Shown piece by piece: positions 16,448 through 23,886 of a DNA stretch of 27,249 nt. Location: contig CAZNRY010000033.1 of assembly GCA_964575675.1 (NCBI GenBank), positions 1-27,249 of the forward strand, written 5' to 3'. The stretch comes from CAZNRY01 sp964575675 (GTDB lineage Bacteria; Eisenbacteria; RBG-16-71-46; CAIMUX01; VGJL01). Below the pieces are notes generated by a model. It saw only the letters and a list, made by a program, of their open reading frames with translations. It was not told the origin of the DNA and did not search any database. Position 1 is the stretch's first letter, and each line of letters starts with the position of its first letter. A program made the position numbers and the translations under genes.

Positions 16448-17658
16448 GGCGTCTTGTCGCCGCTGGATCTCGCCGAAGGGGCGGCGCAGGGCGACCCGTA
16501 GGCGATGCCGATGTCGTCGAGGAGCAGCGGGGCGATCTCCAGAATCGTCCGGGGCATACGTTCGGGCGCCGGCTCCGCCAGAAGGACGGTGTCCGAGTCC
16601 CGGTCATCCGGGTGATAGCCATGCATCCCCTTCAGCGGGGTCGACCCCATGAAGCTCGGCAAGATCAGTGTTCCCGCATCGCAGAGGAAGATCTCCTCGC
16701 CGTAGGCGTGGTCGGGGAAGTCGACGCCGTGGAGGGTGATCTCGTCGCGGGTAAGGATGCGCCCCCCGCGCTGTCCGGCGAGAAGGGCGAGCACGGCTGC
16801 GCGAGCGGAATCGTTCTTGAACCAGAAGCGCGCCATCGTGCTGTCGAGAAAGGCGAGCATGCCGTTCTGGACGCTTGCTGGGAGTTTCCGCAGCCCCCCG
16901 GCCAGGTCGATGATCGCGCGGATCTCCGCCATCCCATGGTCGCCGAAGATCCTCAACCGGGGCCTGCGCCCGGCGGAGCGGGCGGCCTCGACGATGCGCA
17001 GAATCTTCCCCTCGCACTCTCGGAGCCACGATGCGGCGGCTTCGGAGCGCGGACCATGCACGTGCATCAGCGAGTCGAGCCCCGCATCGTAAAGGAAGAG
17101 AAAACGCTCGGATCCCCGCCTCGCAGCCTCCTCCATTTCGGCATACGACCGCCTCGGGTCGGCCGACCAATCCCACACTCTGTGCGGAACCTCCGCGCGA
17201 TGCAGGCGGTCGAAGAGGCTAGAAACGCCCTCGAATCCCCCCGGACGGTAGATGTTGCGCCGCTCACAGAGGTCGAACTCGGGAAGCAGGCGCAGGGGCA
17301 CTTCGTAGAGCGAGAAGTAGCCGGTCACACCGTCCCGCCGGAGCCGCCCGGCGAGCCACTGCCGCATCCGCCACTGTCCGCGAGGCAACCGTCCGGCGAC
17401 GCGGAGCAACGGGGCGTACTTGCGGAAGACCGATCGCTCGGGATTCCGCCGGTACATCCCCCAGTGGCCGTGCTCATTCGGAAGGCAGCCGGTGAAGAGG
17501 CTCGGCAGCGCCGCCGAGGAATATCCCAGGATCGAGCGGACCCGAGGGCGCTCCCCTGGCACCAGCGAGTCGACGAACCCCCCCCGCCCGACGATCTCGT
17601 GCCCGAGGGCGTCGATCACGAATGCGAGCGACAGATCCCGTCCGTCACGGTCCGGCAT
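16444..17658 (-). CDS. Soluble type I phosphodiesterase/nucleotide pyrophosphatase family protein
   Basis: 404 residues, alkaline phosphatase superfamily (PF01663 type). Metal and active-site elements are all visible: VIDALG (D16), the nucleophile region GYSSAALPSLFTGCLPNEHG (Ser47 or Ser48), DSLMHVHGP, FGDHGM and HGYHPDD. It should therefore be an active two-metal phosphodiesterase or phosphatase. There is no signal peptide or membrane segment, so it is predicted cytoplasmic, unlike phosphoethanolamine transferases of the same superfamily. The start lies three bases after the stop of the nucleotidyltransferase gene, and the end overlaps the YbhN-type gene by GTGA. The tight pairing with a nucleotidyltransferase suggests linked chemistry, such as adding and removing a nucleotidyl group or hydrolysing a nucleotide sugar. 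The substrate is unknown. Confidence 0.85.
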   Translation of the reverse strand: MPDRDGRDLSLAFVIDALGHEIVGRGGFVDSLVPGERPRVRSILGYSSAALPSLFTGCLPNEHGHWGMYRRNPERSVFRKYAPLLRVAGRLPRGQWRMRQWLAGRLRRDGVTGYFSLYEVPLRLLPEFDLCERRNIYRPGGFEGVSSLFDRLHRAEVPHRVWDWSADPRRSYAEMEEAARRGSERFLFLYDAGLDSLMHVHGPRSEAAASWLRECEGKILRIVEAARSAGRRPRLRIFGDHGMAEIRAIIDLAGGLRKLPASVQNGMLAFLDSTMARFWFKNDSARAAVLALLAGQRGGRILTRDEITLHGVDFPDHAYGEEIFLCDAGTLILPSFMGSTPLKGMHGYHPDDRDSDTVLLAEPAPERMPRTILEIAPLLLDDIGIAYGSPCAAPSARSSGDKTP

Positions 17659-17661
17659 GAT

Positions 17662-18834
17662 TCACTCGATCCCTTCCCGCTCCATGAGCGCCCCCATGGA
17701 TACGATCTCCCGATCGGGTCCCGTCTCCGAATCCGGGGCTTCCCTTCGGAGGCGACGGACGATCTCGATCGCCCGCTCCTCGCGGCCCATGACGCATTCG
17801 ATCGCCGCCTCCCAAAGGAGGAGCCGCGGCGTGCGGAGGAGTCCGCGCCCCGCGATGCCGCGAAGTGGCGGCTTCCCGACCCGCATCCACCGTATCCATG
17901 ACCGGGCCCAGGTCCGTCCGGGGATTCTACGCGCACCGAGGAAATCTCCCGCGGACTCGCCGCCCGCCACCGCCCGGATGACCGCGCGCGCGGTCTCGGC
18001 CACGTCCTCGTCGAGCGACGCCGACGCGGCAGCGCGGAGTGGGTCGCCCCCCCCCGGAACACCGTCCCACCGCGGCTCCAACCTCCAAACGGACCAAGCC
18101 TCGATTCTCTCCCGGCACGACGGCTCGAGGCCGGCATCGCGAATCTGCAGGAGCCGTTCGCGATATCCCCCCCCGCGGTATGCCCCTGTCGCCACGAGAT
18201 AGGCGGCCCCGGCGTCCGCATGGAACTTGGCTGCAGCATAAAGGACGCCGATCGGAGAGGCCCGTCGTTCCTGCCGCGCCGCGAGCCATTCCAGCGCGCG
18301 GTTGGCGAGCAGGCGGCGCGTCTCCCACGGCGGAATCATCCGCGGGGGCGGCATCCTCATCCGGCCGAGCCACGACGCGTCCCCGCCGAGAACGAAGCCG
18401 ACCCGGGCCGTTTCGACGAGCCCCAGGGTCGGATGCTGGCGTTTGAGGTCCTCGCGGCAGTAGAAGCCGACCCTCGCGGAAGGACCATCGGCGACGAGGG
18501 AGCGGATTTCCCCGGCGATCCGGATCATCTCCGACGCCGGCGCCCTTTGAGCGGTCAAGAGACCGAGGTCCAGGTCGGAAAGATACACCCGGCGCCCCGC
18601 GGGGTCGGTGATTCCGCAAAGCTCCCCGTGCACGGCGCTTCCTCCCAGGAAGATCGTCAGCACGGTGAACGGCTCGCAGAGCTCCCGAATCCTCTTCTCG
18701 AGAACCGGGAGCAGCGCCGCGGCCCTCTCCCCCACCCACGGCTGGCCGCTCAGTTGCGAGGGCGTGGGAATCCCGAAGCGAATGGCGGTGTCGGGCGCTG
18801 TGGGCACGCGGTGGGATCGGGAATCGCCGTCCAC
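17662..18834 (-). CDS. Pol-beta-superfamily nucleotidyltransferase-like protein
   Basis: About 390 residues from the GTG at 18834, five bases after the CpsD-like stop. Residues 64-66 are GGS and residues 84-91 are YLSDLDLG, giving the GGS ... DxD (D87, D89) signature of minimal/Pol-beta-type nucleotidyltransferases. Before the GGS is a hydrophobic strand (FTVLTIFLGGS), as in that fold. The remaining 300 residues look mainly alpha-helical, with RMIPPWETRRLLANRALEWL and AAKFHADAGAAYLVATGAY, reminiscent of helical C-terminal domains of aminoglycoside-type nucleotidyltransferases. I know no named family for the full-length protein. There is no ATG before the motif. Another GTG at 18807 is possible. 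It is likely to transfer a nucleotide to a protein or small molecule, but the partner is unknown. Placement inside a polysaccharide operon is unusual. Confidence 0.75.
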   Translation of the reverse strand: MDGDSRSHRVPTAPDTAIRFGIPTPSQLSGQPWVGERAAALLPVLEKRIRELCEPFTVLTIFLGGSAVHGELCGITDPAGRRVYLSDLDLGLLTAQRAPASEMIRIAGEIRSLVADGPSARVGFYCREDLKRQHPTLGLVETARVGFVLGGDASWLGRMRMPPPRMIPPWETRRLLANRALEWLAARQERRASPIGVLYAAAKFHADAGAAYLVATGAYRGGGYRERLLQIRDAGLEPSCRERIEAWSVWRLEPRWDGVPGGGDPLRAAASASLDEDVAETARAVIRAVAGGESAGDFLGARRIPGRTWARSWIRWMRVGKPPLRGIAGRGLLRTPRLLLWEAAIECVMGREERAIEIVRRLRREAPDSETGPDREIVSMGALMEREGIE

Positions 18835-18839
18835 GACGG

Positions 18840-19598
18840 TTAGAGCCGCCTGTAGATGAACTCGGGGATCGGGTAGCGCCTCTGGTTCAACACAACCCCC
18901 AGGACGCGGCATCGGGCGCTCTGCATCAACAGCAAGGCGCGTTGTACGACCTCGCGGCGCGTTCTGTTCGCACGGACGACGACCACGATCCCATCCGTCA
19001 GCGCGATGATCGCGGGGATCTCGGGGTTCTCCAGTATCGAGGGGCAGTCGACGACCACGAGCCGGTACACCTGCCCCATATCGTCGAGAAACTGCCGCAT
19101 CCGTTCGAGGGGGATCGCGTCGACCACTTGCCCCGCTTCCCCCCCGGCGGGAAGGAAGTGGAGATTCGGTTCGTCGGTCGACAGAACCGCCTTCGACAGC
19201 TCGATCGCGCCCCCCAGCACCTCCACGAGTCCGGGGCGCCCCGCCGCGGACTTGATCGCCTTGGAGAGGGAGCGGCCCAGACGGCCCAGGTCGGCATCGA
19301 CGAGCAACACGCTCCCGGAGCCCGCCAACGCCATCGTTCGCGCAAGCTGCAGCGCCACCGTCGAGGATCCTTCGCCGGCGACGGCCGCCGCGACCGAGAC
19401 GACCCGTCGCCCGGTCCGAGGGATCTCGAGGTCGATTCGTTCCCGAAGCTTATGGAGTTCCCGACTCACCCGGAAGCTCAGCTTGTCCTTGGACACGACC
19501 TCCGCCCGCGACTCGGGCCTGAGGGCCGGAGGTTGCGCTCCCGCGGGGTGGACGGCCCGCCCCTCCCTGCGCTTCAGCGCATCGAAGATGTTGCTCAT
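18840..19598 (-). CDS. CpsD/CapB-like ATPase (BY-kinase family), degenerate Walker A
   Basis: 252 residues, related to the cytoplasmic tyrosine autokinases that regulate polysaccharide chain length with Wzz/GumC proteins. The N-terminus MSNIFDALKRRE is the usual start of the exosortase-locus type. The P-loop reads AGEGSSTVA (residues 74-82), where the family norm is GEGKST, so the canonical lysine is Ser78. Walker A' (VLLVDADLG) and Walker B (LVVVDCPS) are present. The C-terminus has only two tyrosines (RRYPIPEFIYRRL) and no tyrosine cluster. It may be a non-catalytic or structural regulator. The start ATGA overlaps the ATPase stop. It probably works with the GumC-like protein two genes upstream, whose own sequence carries no kinase domain. 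Confidence 0.88.
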   Translation of the reverse strand: MSNIFDALKRREGRAVHPAGAQPPALRPESRAEVVSKDKLSFRVSRELHKLRERIDLEIPRTGRRVVSVAAAVAGEGSSTVALQLARTMALAGSGSVLLVDADLGRLGRSLSKAIKSAAGRPGLVEVLGGAIELSKAVLSTDEPNLHFLPAGGEAGQVVDAIPLERMRQFLDDMGQVYRLVVVDCPSILENPEIPAIIALTDGIVVVVRANRTRREVVQRALLLMQSARCRVLGVVLNQRRYPIPEFIYRRL

Positions 19599-20458
19599 CC
19601 CATCCTCGACGGGGGTTCGTCCTGGGCACGGGCAGAAACGGTCCCGAGATACCCCTCCTCCAGTGCCTGAACGGCTTGGACCACGTGGTCCGACTCAATC
19701 CGATCCCCCCCGGCCGCATAGCCGACGAGCAGAGCCCTGTCGCACACCTGATTGATCAGCCGCGGGATCCCGCGCGAGTAGCGCGCCACTTGACCCAAGG
19801 CTGCCGGGCTGAAGAGGCCGTTGCAGCGTCCCTCGCCCGCCACGCTCAGACGGTGCTCCACATATTCCGAAACGCTGTCGGGCGGGAGCGACGAGAGGTC
19901 GCAGATGCCCGGGATTCGCTGCCGGAGTTGGCGCAGGGAATGCTGAGAGAGGGTCGCCTTGAGTTCCGGCTGGCCCACAAAGAGAATCTGCAGCATCTTC
20001 TGTGTCCCCGTTTCGAGGTTCGAGAGCAGGCGGAACTCCTCCAGGCTGTCGATCGACAGGGTTTGCGCCTCGTCCACGATCAAGAGCGCCGTTCCGTCCC
20101 GGTTGCCAAGCTTCAGGAGATGCTCCTGCATGGTGAGCAGCAGATCGACCTTCGATCGGCTGATCGGCTCCACCCCGAAATCGAGCAGTGCGAGGTAGAG
20201 GAGCTGTTTGAAGTTCAGTCGCGCGTTCATCACAACCGCCGTCTCGACGTTCCTGGGAAGCTGCGAGAGGAGCGTATGGACCATCAGCGTCTTGCCCACC
20301 CCGACCTCTCCGGTCAGAACGAGGATCCCCTTGCGCTCGTTGATCCCGTGGGTGAGATACTTCAACGCGTCTCGGTGCGACCGCGTCAGGTAGAGGAAGC
20401 GCGGATCGGGGGTGATCTGGAAAGGAGGCTCCCGGAACCCGAAGTACCCTCCGTACAT
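19595..20458 (-). CDS. ExeA/XrtA-type AAA ATPase
   Basis: About 287 residues from the ATG at 20458, with AGGTGG five bases upstream. The N-terminal YFGFREPPFQITPDPRFLY is the hallmark of the ExeA/GspA-like and exosortase-associated ATPase family. Walker A is GEVGVGKT (residues 50-57) and Walker B is LLIVDEAQ (D129, E130). Sensor-type segments FVGQPELKATL and RGIPRLINQVCDRALLVGYA follow. There is no C-terminal peptidoglycan-binding domain. In exosortase loci this ATPase sits beside the chain-length and CpsD-like genes, exactly as here, and is assumed to energise or organise polysaccharide export. A GTG at 20467 is an alternative start. No exosortase is in the window. Confidence 0.9.
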   Translation of the reverse strand: MYGGYFGFREPPFQITPDPRFLYLTRSHRDALKYLTHGINERKGILVLTGEVGVGKTLMVHTLLSQLPRNVETAVVMNARLNFKQLLYLALLDFGVEPISRSKVDLLLTMQEHLLKLGNRDGTALLIVDEAQTLSIDSLEEFRLLSNLETGTQKMLQILFVGQPELKATLSQHSLRQLRQRIPGICDLSSLPPDSVSEYVEHRLSVAGEGRCNGLFSPAALGQVARYSRGIPRLINQVCDRALLVGYAAGGDRIESDHVVQAVQALEEGYLGTVSARAQDEPPSRMG

Positions 20459-20467
20459 GGAAGCCAC

Positions 20468-21835
20468 CTACCGGATCCTCGAGAGTGATCCCAGAACAGG
20501 CACGCCCAGGTGGTGCTCCGCTTCCGCGGCGTCCTTCAGTGAATGATCCAGTCCGTCGATAACGAAGGCCAGGGCAAGACCGATCAGGAGGGAGAAAAGC
20601 GGAATCAGGGTGAAGCGGACGTAGTCGCGCGTCCGTTCGCGGATCGCTTCCGTCGCCGGCTGCATGAGGATGACCCGCCACTCCGGCCTTCCGGTCGTCT
20701 CGACCTTCGCGGTGATCTGCCGGTCGACCATCGTCGAGTAGTCCTTCTTGAGCGCATCGATGATGCGATCGTACTGGGCGAGCCGCGCTTCCTTGTCGGG
20801 AAGCCCGAGCGACTCCTCATCGAGGGCGCGCATCGTCGCCTCCAGCGACCTCACGCGCGCCTGCGAGATCTCGATTCGCGCCTCGAGAACGCGGACGTAG
20901 TTGACCATCTCGGAATCGAACTGGGCCTGGAGCCTTTCGACGACCTCCTTGGCCGCGCGGACGTCCGGGTGCTCCTCCGTGTATCGCGAGAGCTTCGCGA
21001 AGTACTCGGTGCGCCGTGTGGAAAGCTCCCGGCGGAGGTTCACAAGCAACGCATCGTCTGCAAACTCCGCATCGTCGAGGCCCGAGATCTCGATTTCGGC
21101 ATTCAGCACCCGCTCCTGCTGGATGTTCCGAACCACTTCGAGACGCGCCGAGAAGTCGGCGACGCGCATCCGCGAGGTCGTGAGCTGATCGGCGGCGTTT
21201 TCGCGCTGGCGCAGTATGCTCTCCCGCTCCCCGGGGATGTACACGATCCCCTCTTCCGTCATGAAGTCGGCGCGCCGCTGCTCCCACTCGGAGAGCCGGT
21301 CGCGAAGGCTCTCGAGCTCTTCCTGGAAGAATCCGTCCACGATAGGCAGACTGCGTTCCGTGCTCCGCCAGTCTATGTACGCGCGCGTCAGCGCGCGAAG
21401 CGCCTCCTGCGACTCGACCGGGTCGTAGCCCGTGTAGCTGACGACGAGAACGCTCGCCTTGCCGCTGGTGGTCGTGGCGACCTGGCTTGCGCGGAAGGCG
21501 ACCGGTTCGCCGCGTGAATCGACCGCCCGCGAGTCTTTCAGAATCTTCTGCGCCCGCTCGCCCAAGATCGTGCTCCGAAGCACCTCGATCTCCGAGGCCA
21601 CGTCCTCTTCCCACGAGAGCAGTTTGTAGCGCGAGTTGTAGACGCTCTCGGGCTCGCCCCGATTGACGAGGAGCCGCGCGGTCGAGAGGAAGGTGGTCGG
21701 CGTGCGGGCGTTGATCCAGACCAGCCCGAAGAGCGCCGCGAGGAGGACCGCGAAAAGGATCCCCTTCCGGCGGAAAACGACCGCCACGAAGTCCCGAAGG
21801 GTGGTCTCTCTTTCCAGCGCGGCTTCAGCTCTCAT
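20468..21835 (-). CDS. GumC/Wzz-type chain-length and co-polymerase protein
   Basis: 455 residues. An N-terminal Wzz domain has its first membrane helix at about residues 25-43 (GILFAVLLAALFGLVWINA). A second helix lies near the C-terminus (FTLIPLFSLLIGLALAFVI). The long region between is charged and rich in heptad-like patterns, consistent with periplasmic coiled coil. A segment PEWRVILMQPAT before the second helix is the proline-rich element usual in polysaccharide co-polymerases. It controls chain length and links the inner membrane to the Wza-type exporter. The kinase domain is absent and is supplied, if at all, by the separate CpsD-like protein. It lies 12 bases after the exporter gene. 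The Shine-Dalgarno is weak. Confidence 0.92.
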   Translation of the reverse strand: MRAEAALERETTLRDFVAVVFRRKGILFAVLLAALFGLVWINARTPTTFLSTARLLVNRGEPESVYNSRYKLLSWEEDVASEIEVLRSTILGERAQKILKDSRAVDSRGEPVAFRASQVATTTSGKASVLVVSYTGYDPVESQEALRALTRAYIDWRSTERSLPIVDGFFQEELESLRDRLSEWEQRRADFMTEEGIVYIPGERESILRQRENAADQLTTSRMRVADFSARLEVVRNIQQERVLNAEIEISGLDDAEFADDALLVNLRRELSTRRTEYFAKLSRYTEEHPDVRAAKEVVERLQAQFDSEMVNYVRVLEARIEISQARVRSLEATMRALDEESLGLPDKEARLAQYDRIIDALKKDYSTMVDRQITAKVETTGRPEWRVILMQPATEAIRERTRDYVRFTLIPLFSLLIGLALAFVIDGLDHSLKDAAEAEHHLGVPVLGSLSRIR

Positions 21836-21847
21836 CGCATGCCCGCT

Positions 21848-22756
21848 TCATGGGGTGACGAGCCGGATCTTCTTGTCGTCGACGTGGAAGGCGTTCCACC
21901 CGACGAGGTAAAGGCTGAAGGGTGGCGTCAGCTGTGCGAAGTACTGGTCGAAGAGCACATTGACGCTCCCGATGAACGTCTTCGGAACGTAGACGATGTC
22001 ATAGGGCTTGAGCAGGAGATCCTTCTCGAGATGCTTGCCCTTTAACGGATCGCGCGCGTCCATCCGAAAGGCGACCGCATCCCCTTGCCCCGTCCTGCGC
22101 AGCACCACGACGCTGCTCCGCTTGGCGAAGTTGTTGAACCCGCCCGCCATGGCGATCGCGCCCACGGCCGTGAGCCCGCGATGATAGGCGTGATCGCCTG
22201 GGCCGACGACCTCCCCCATGACGAAGACCCGCCTGTCCCCGTAGCGCGTGACGCCCACGGTCGCGCGCGGAAAACGAACGATCGCGCCGAGCATCTCGTT
22301 CACCTTGGCGGTCGCCTCGGCGACCGTCGCGCCGAGCACGTAGACCGGCCCGGCTCCCGGCACGGTGATCGTTCCGTCGGGGAGCACGCGAACCGGGCCC
22401 GACAGCTCCGGGTAGCCAATGGCCACGATGGTCAACTCATCGTCCACCAAGACGTGGTAAGTCTCCATCTCGGGGGTCATCGGGACGAGATCGGGAGCCT
22501 CTTGGGTGGAGGCAGAACCCCCTTCGATCTCGGCTTCGATTTCCTCGGGAGGCGCGGCGGCCGGCGGAGGAATCTCGGCTACGTCGGAAGAATCCGGGGC
22601 CGCCGCCACTATCTCCGGGGGAGGCGAATGAGGCTTGCTCCCGCCGCAACCTGCCAGGGTGCCGGCAAGCAGGACAGAAACAACCAGCGGGATCAAGAAT
22701 TCCCTGATCCCGATCCCTTCCCTGGGAGTAACGGTTCGATGGCGCATGCTCTCCAT
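21848..22756 (-). CDS. Wza-type polysaccharide export outer-membrane lipoprotein
   Basis: About 302 residues from the ATG at 22756. A signal peptide with hydrophobic core FLIPLVVSVLLAGTLAGC ends in a lipobox with Cys37, so it is a lipoprotein. A Pro/Glu/Ala-rich linker of about 60 residues follows. Then comes a Poly_export domain (YHVLVDDELTIVAIGYPEL, VLPDGTITVPGAGPV) and an SLBB domain (VFVMGEVVGPGDHAYHRG, AIAMAGGFNNFAKRSS). The C-terminal PPFSLYLVGWNAFHVDD may be the helix that forms the outer-membrane pore ring. Members form octameric channels for polysaccharide export. An ATG at 22747 is an equally possible start, with GGAG three bases before it. It is the first gene of the export block and follows a weak promoter candidate. 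Confidence 0.9.
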   Translation of the reverse strand: MESMRHRTVTPREGIGIREFLIPLVVSVLLAGTLAGCGGSKPHSPPPEIVAAAPDSSDVAEIPPPAAAPPEEIEAEIEGGSASTQEAPDLVPMTPEMETYHVLVDDELTIVAIGYPELSGPVRVLPDGTITVPGAGPVYVLGATVAEATAKVNEMLGAIVRFPRATVGVTRYGDRRVFVMGEVVGPGDHAYHRGLTAVGAIAMAGGFNNFAKRSSVVVLRRTGQGDAVAFRMDARDPLKGKHLEKDLLLKPYDIVYVPKTFIGSVNVLFDQYFAQLTPPFSLYLVGWNAFHVDDKKIRLVTP

Positions 22757-22817
22757 TCCCTGGTTTCTCGCGGGCACGGTCACAGGAACCCATGGCATGT
22801 GCAACTCCGCACCGCGC

Positions 22818-22846
22818 AGGTTACCATCCGGATCCCCCTCCGTCAA
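22818..22846 (-). promoter_or_regulatory. Weak sigma-70-like promoter candidate before the export genes
   Basis: TTGACG (22841-22846) and TAACCT (22818-22823) lie 17 bases apart on the minus strand, matching 5 of 6 and 3 of 6 consensus positions. The -10 element keeps the key T, A and T. The -35 element overlaps the stop codon of the DHS-like gene. It would give an RNA starting about 55 bases before the Wza-type start. Confidence 0.4.
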
Positions 22847-23886
22847 CGTGATGACTGGGGACCTCCGCCGCTTTTTTCGGACCTAACTGCCGACATCTTC
22901 AGGGGTTTGTTGCTCTGGAGCCGGCCTTTCCGCACCCGCTTCCCTGCTCCAAGGAGGCATGCATGGAACAGGAGCGGCAGGAGTATTTCGTGTTGTCCAA
23001 CGATATAGAATCCCCTCCCGCCGCGTTGCGTCGGGCGACGGACGACATTTTCCATGGGGCGGTAGTGTTTGATGAAATCAAACGCCGCGGTCGTGAGTCC
23101 GTCCGTGGAGGCTCCAAGATTGCGGGCGACAGAGAACGCCTTGAGGAAAACCTCCGGCAGGACCACGGCGGAACCCAAGTTCAAGACCGTCCCTCCCGCC
23201 ACGTCGAGGATCTGCGCGGCCAGGATGCGGAAATCCCGCGCCGAGGCGTCTCCGGTCGCGGCCCCGTCGAAGTCCGCGTGCTGGTGGACGATGTCGGTTC
23301 CGATCGCGACGTGGATCGTGACGGGGACCTTCGCCCGGTAGGAAGCGGCGAGGACGCTTCGTTTCGCGGTCTTTCGATCCGTCTCGAGGAGTATGCGTCC
23401 CAGCGCCTCGCCGAACCCCTCCCGGTTCCCGCTGGCGACGCGCGCCGCGCCGTTCACGAATGCGGCCGTCTCGCGGCTCATTCCGAACCTGCCGGAATGA
23501 AGTTCGTAGGCGACGTCTTCCGAAGTCCGTCCCCAGAGCGCGAGTTCGATGTCGTGGATCGCGCCGGCGCCGTTGAAGGCGACCCCCGTGACGAGATCGG
23601 ACTCGATCATCCGGATCAGCCCGGGTCCCATGCCCGTTTTCAGAACATGGGCGCCGCACAGCACGATGACGGGTCGTCCGCTCCTCCTCGAGCGAAGGAC
23701 CGACCCGACCACCTCTTTCAGGTCCGCCGCGCCAAGCACCGACGGCAGGGATTCCCAGAAGGCGCGGAAGCTCTCGAGCCGCGCGGGCGGCCGATAGAGC
23801 GCGGCCGGGCCGACGAGCCGCTTGTCCGCCCGGAGGGGAACGCTCCGAACACGACCGAGGTCGACCTCCGGGTAGCGGCCCATCAT
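22843..23886 (-). CDS. Deoxyhypusine-synthase-like protein
   Basis: 347 residues from the ATG at 23886 (ATGA overlap), or 346 from the adjacent ATG at 23883. The overall pattern resembles bacterial DHS-family proteins: PVIVLCGAHVLKTG, then VAFNGAGAIHDIELALWGRTSEDV (N105 to about 122), HSGRFGMSRET and a NAD-fold-like segment VPVTIHVAIGTDIVHQH. Where authentic DHS has GGGVVKHHI with the catalytic lysine, this protein reads LNLGSAVVLP (residues 235-244), so the lysine seems absent. It also has no eIF5A partner expected in bacteria. A deoxyhypusine role is therefore unlikely. A related NAD-dependent activity is possible. The closing residues after 325 are basic and look disordered. The family call is from pattern memory and needs a profile search. 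Confidence 0.5.
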   Translation of the reverse strand: MMGRYPEVDLGRVRSVPLRADKRLVGPAALYRPPARLESFRAFWESLPSVLGAADLKEVVGSVLRSRRSGRPVIVLCGAHVLKTGMGPGLIRMIESDLVTGVAFNGAGAIHDIELALWGRTSEDVAYELHSGRFGMSRETAAFVNGAARVASGNREGFGEALGRILLETDRKTAKRSVLAASYRAKVPVTIHVAIGTDIVHQHADFDGAATGDASARDFRILAAQILDVAGGTVLNLGSAVVLPEVFLKAFSVARNLGASTDGLTTAAFDFIKHYRPMENVVRRPTQRGGRGFYIVGQHEILLPLLFHACLLGAGKRVRKGRLQSNKPLKMSAVRSEKSGGGPQSSR

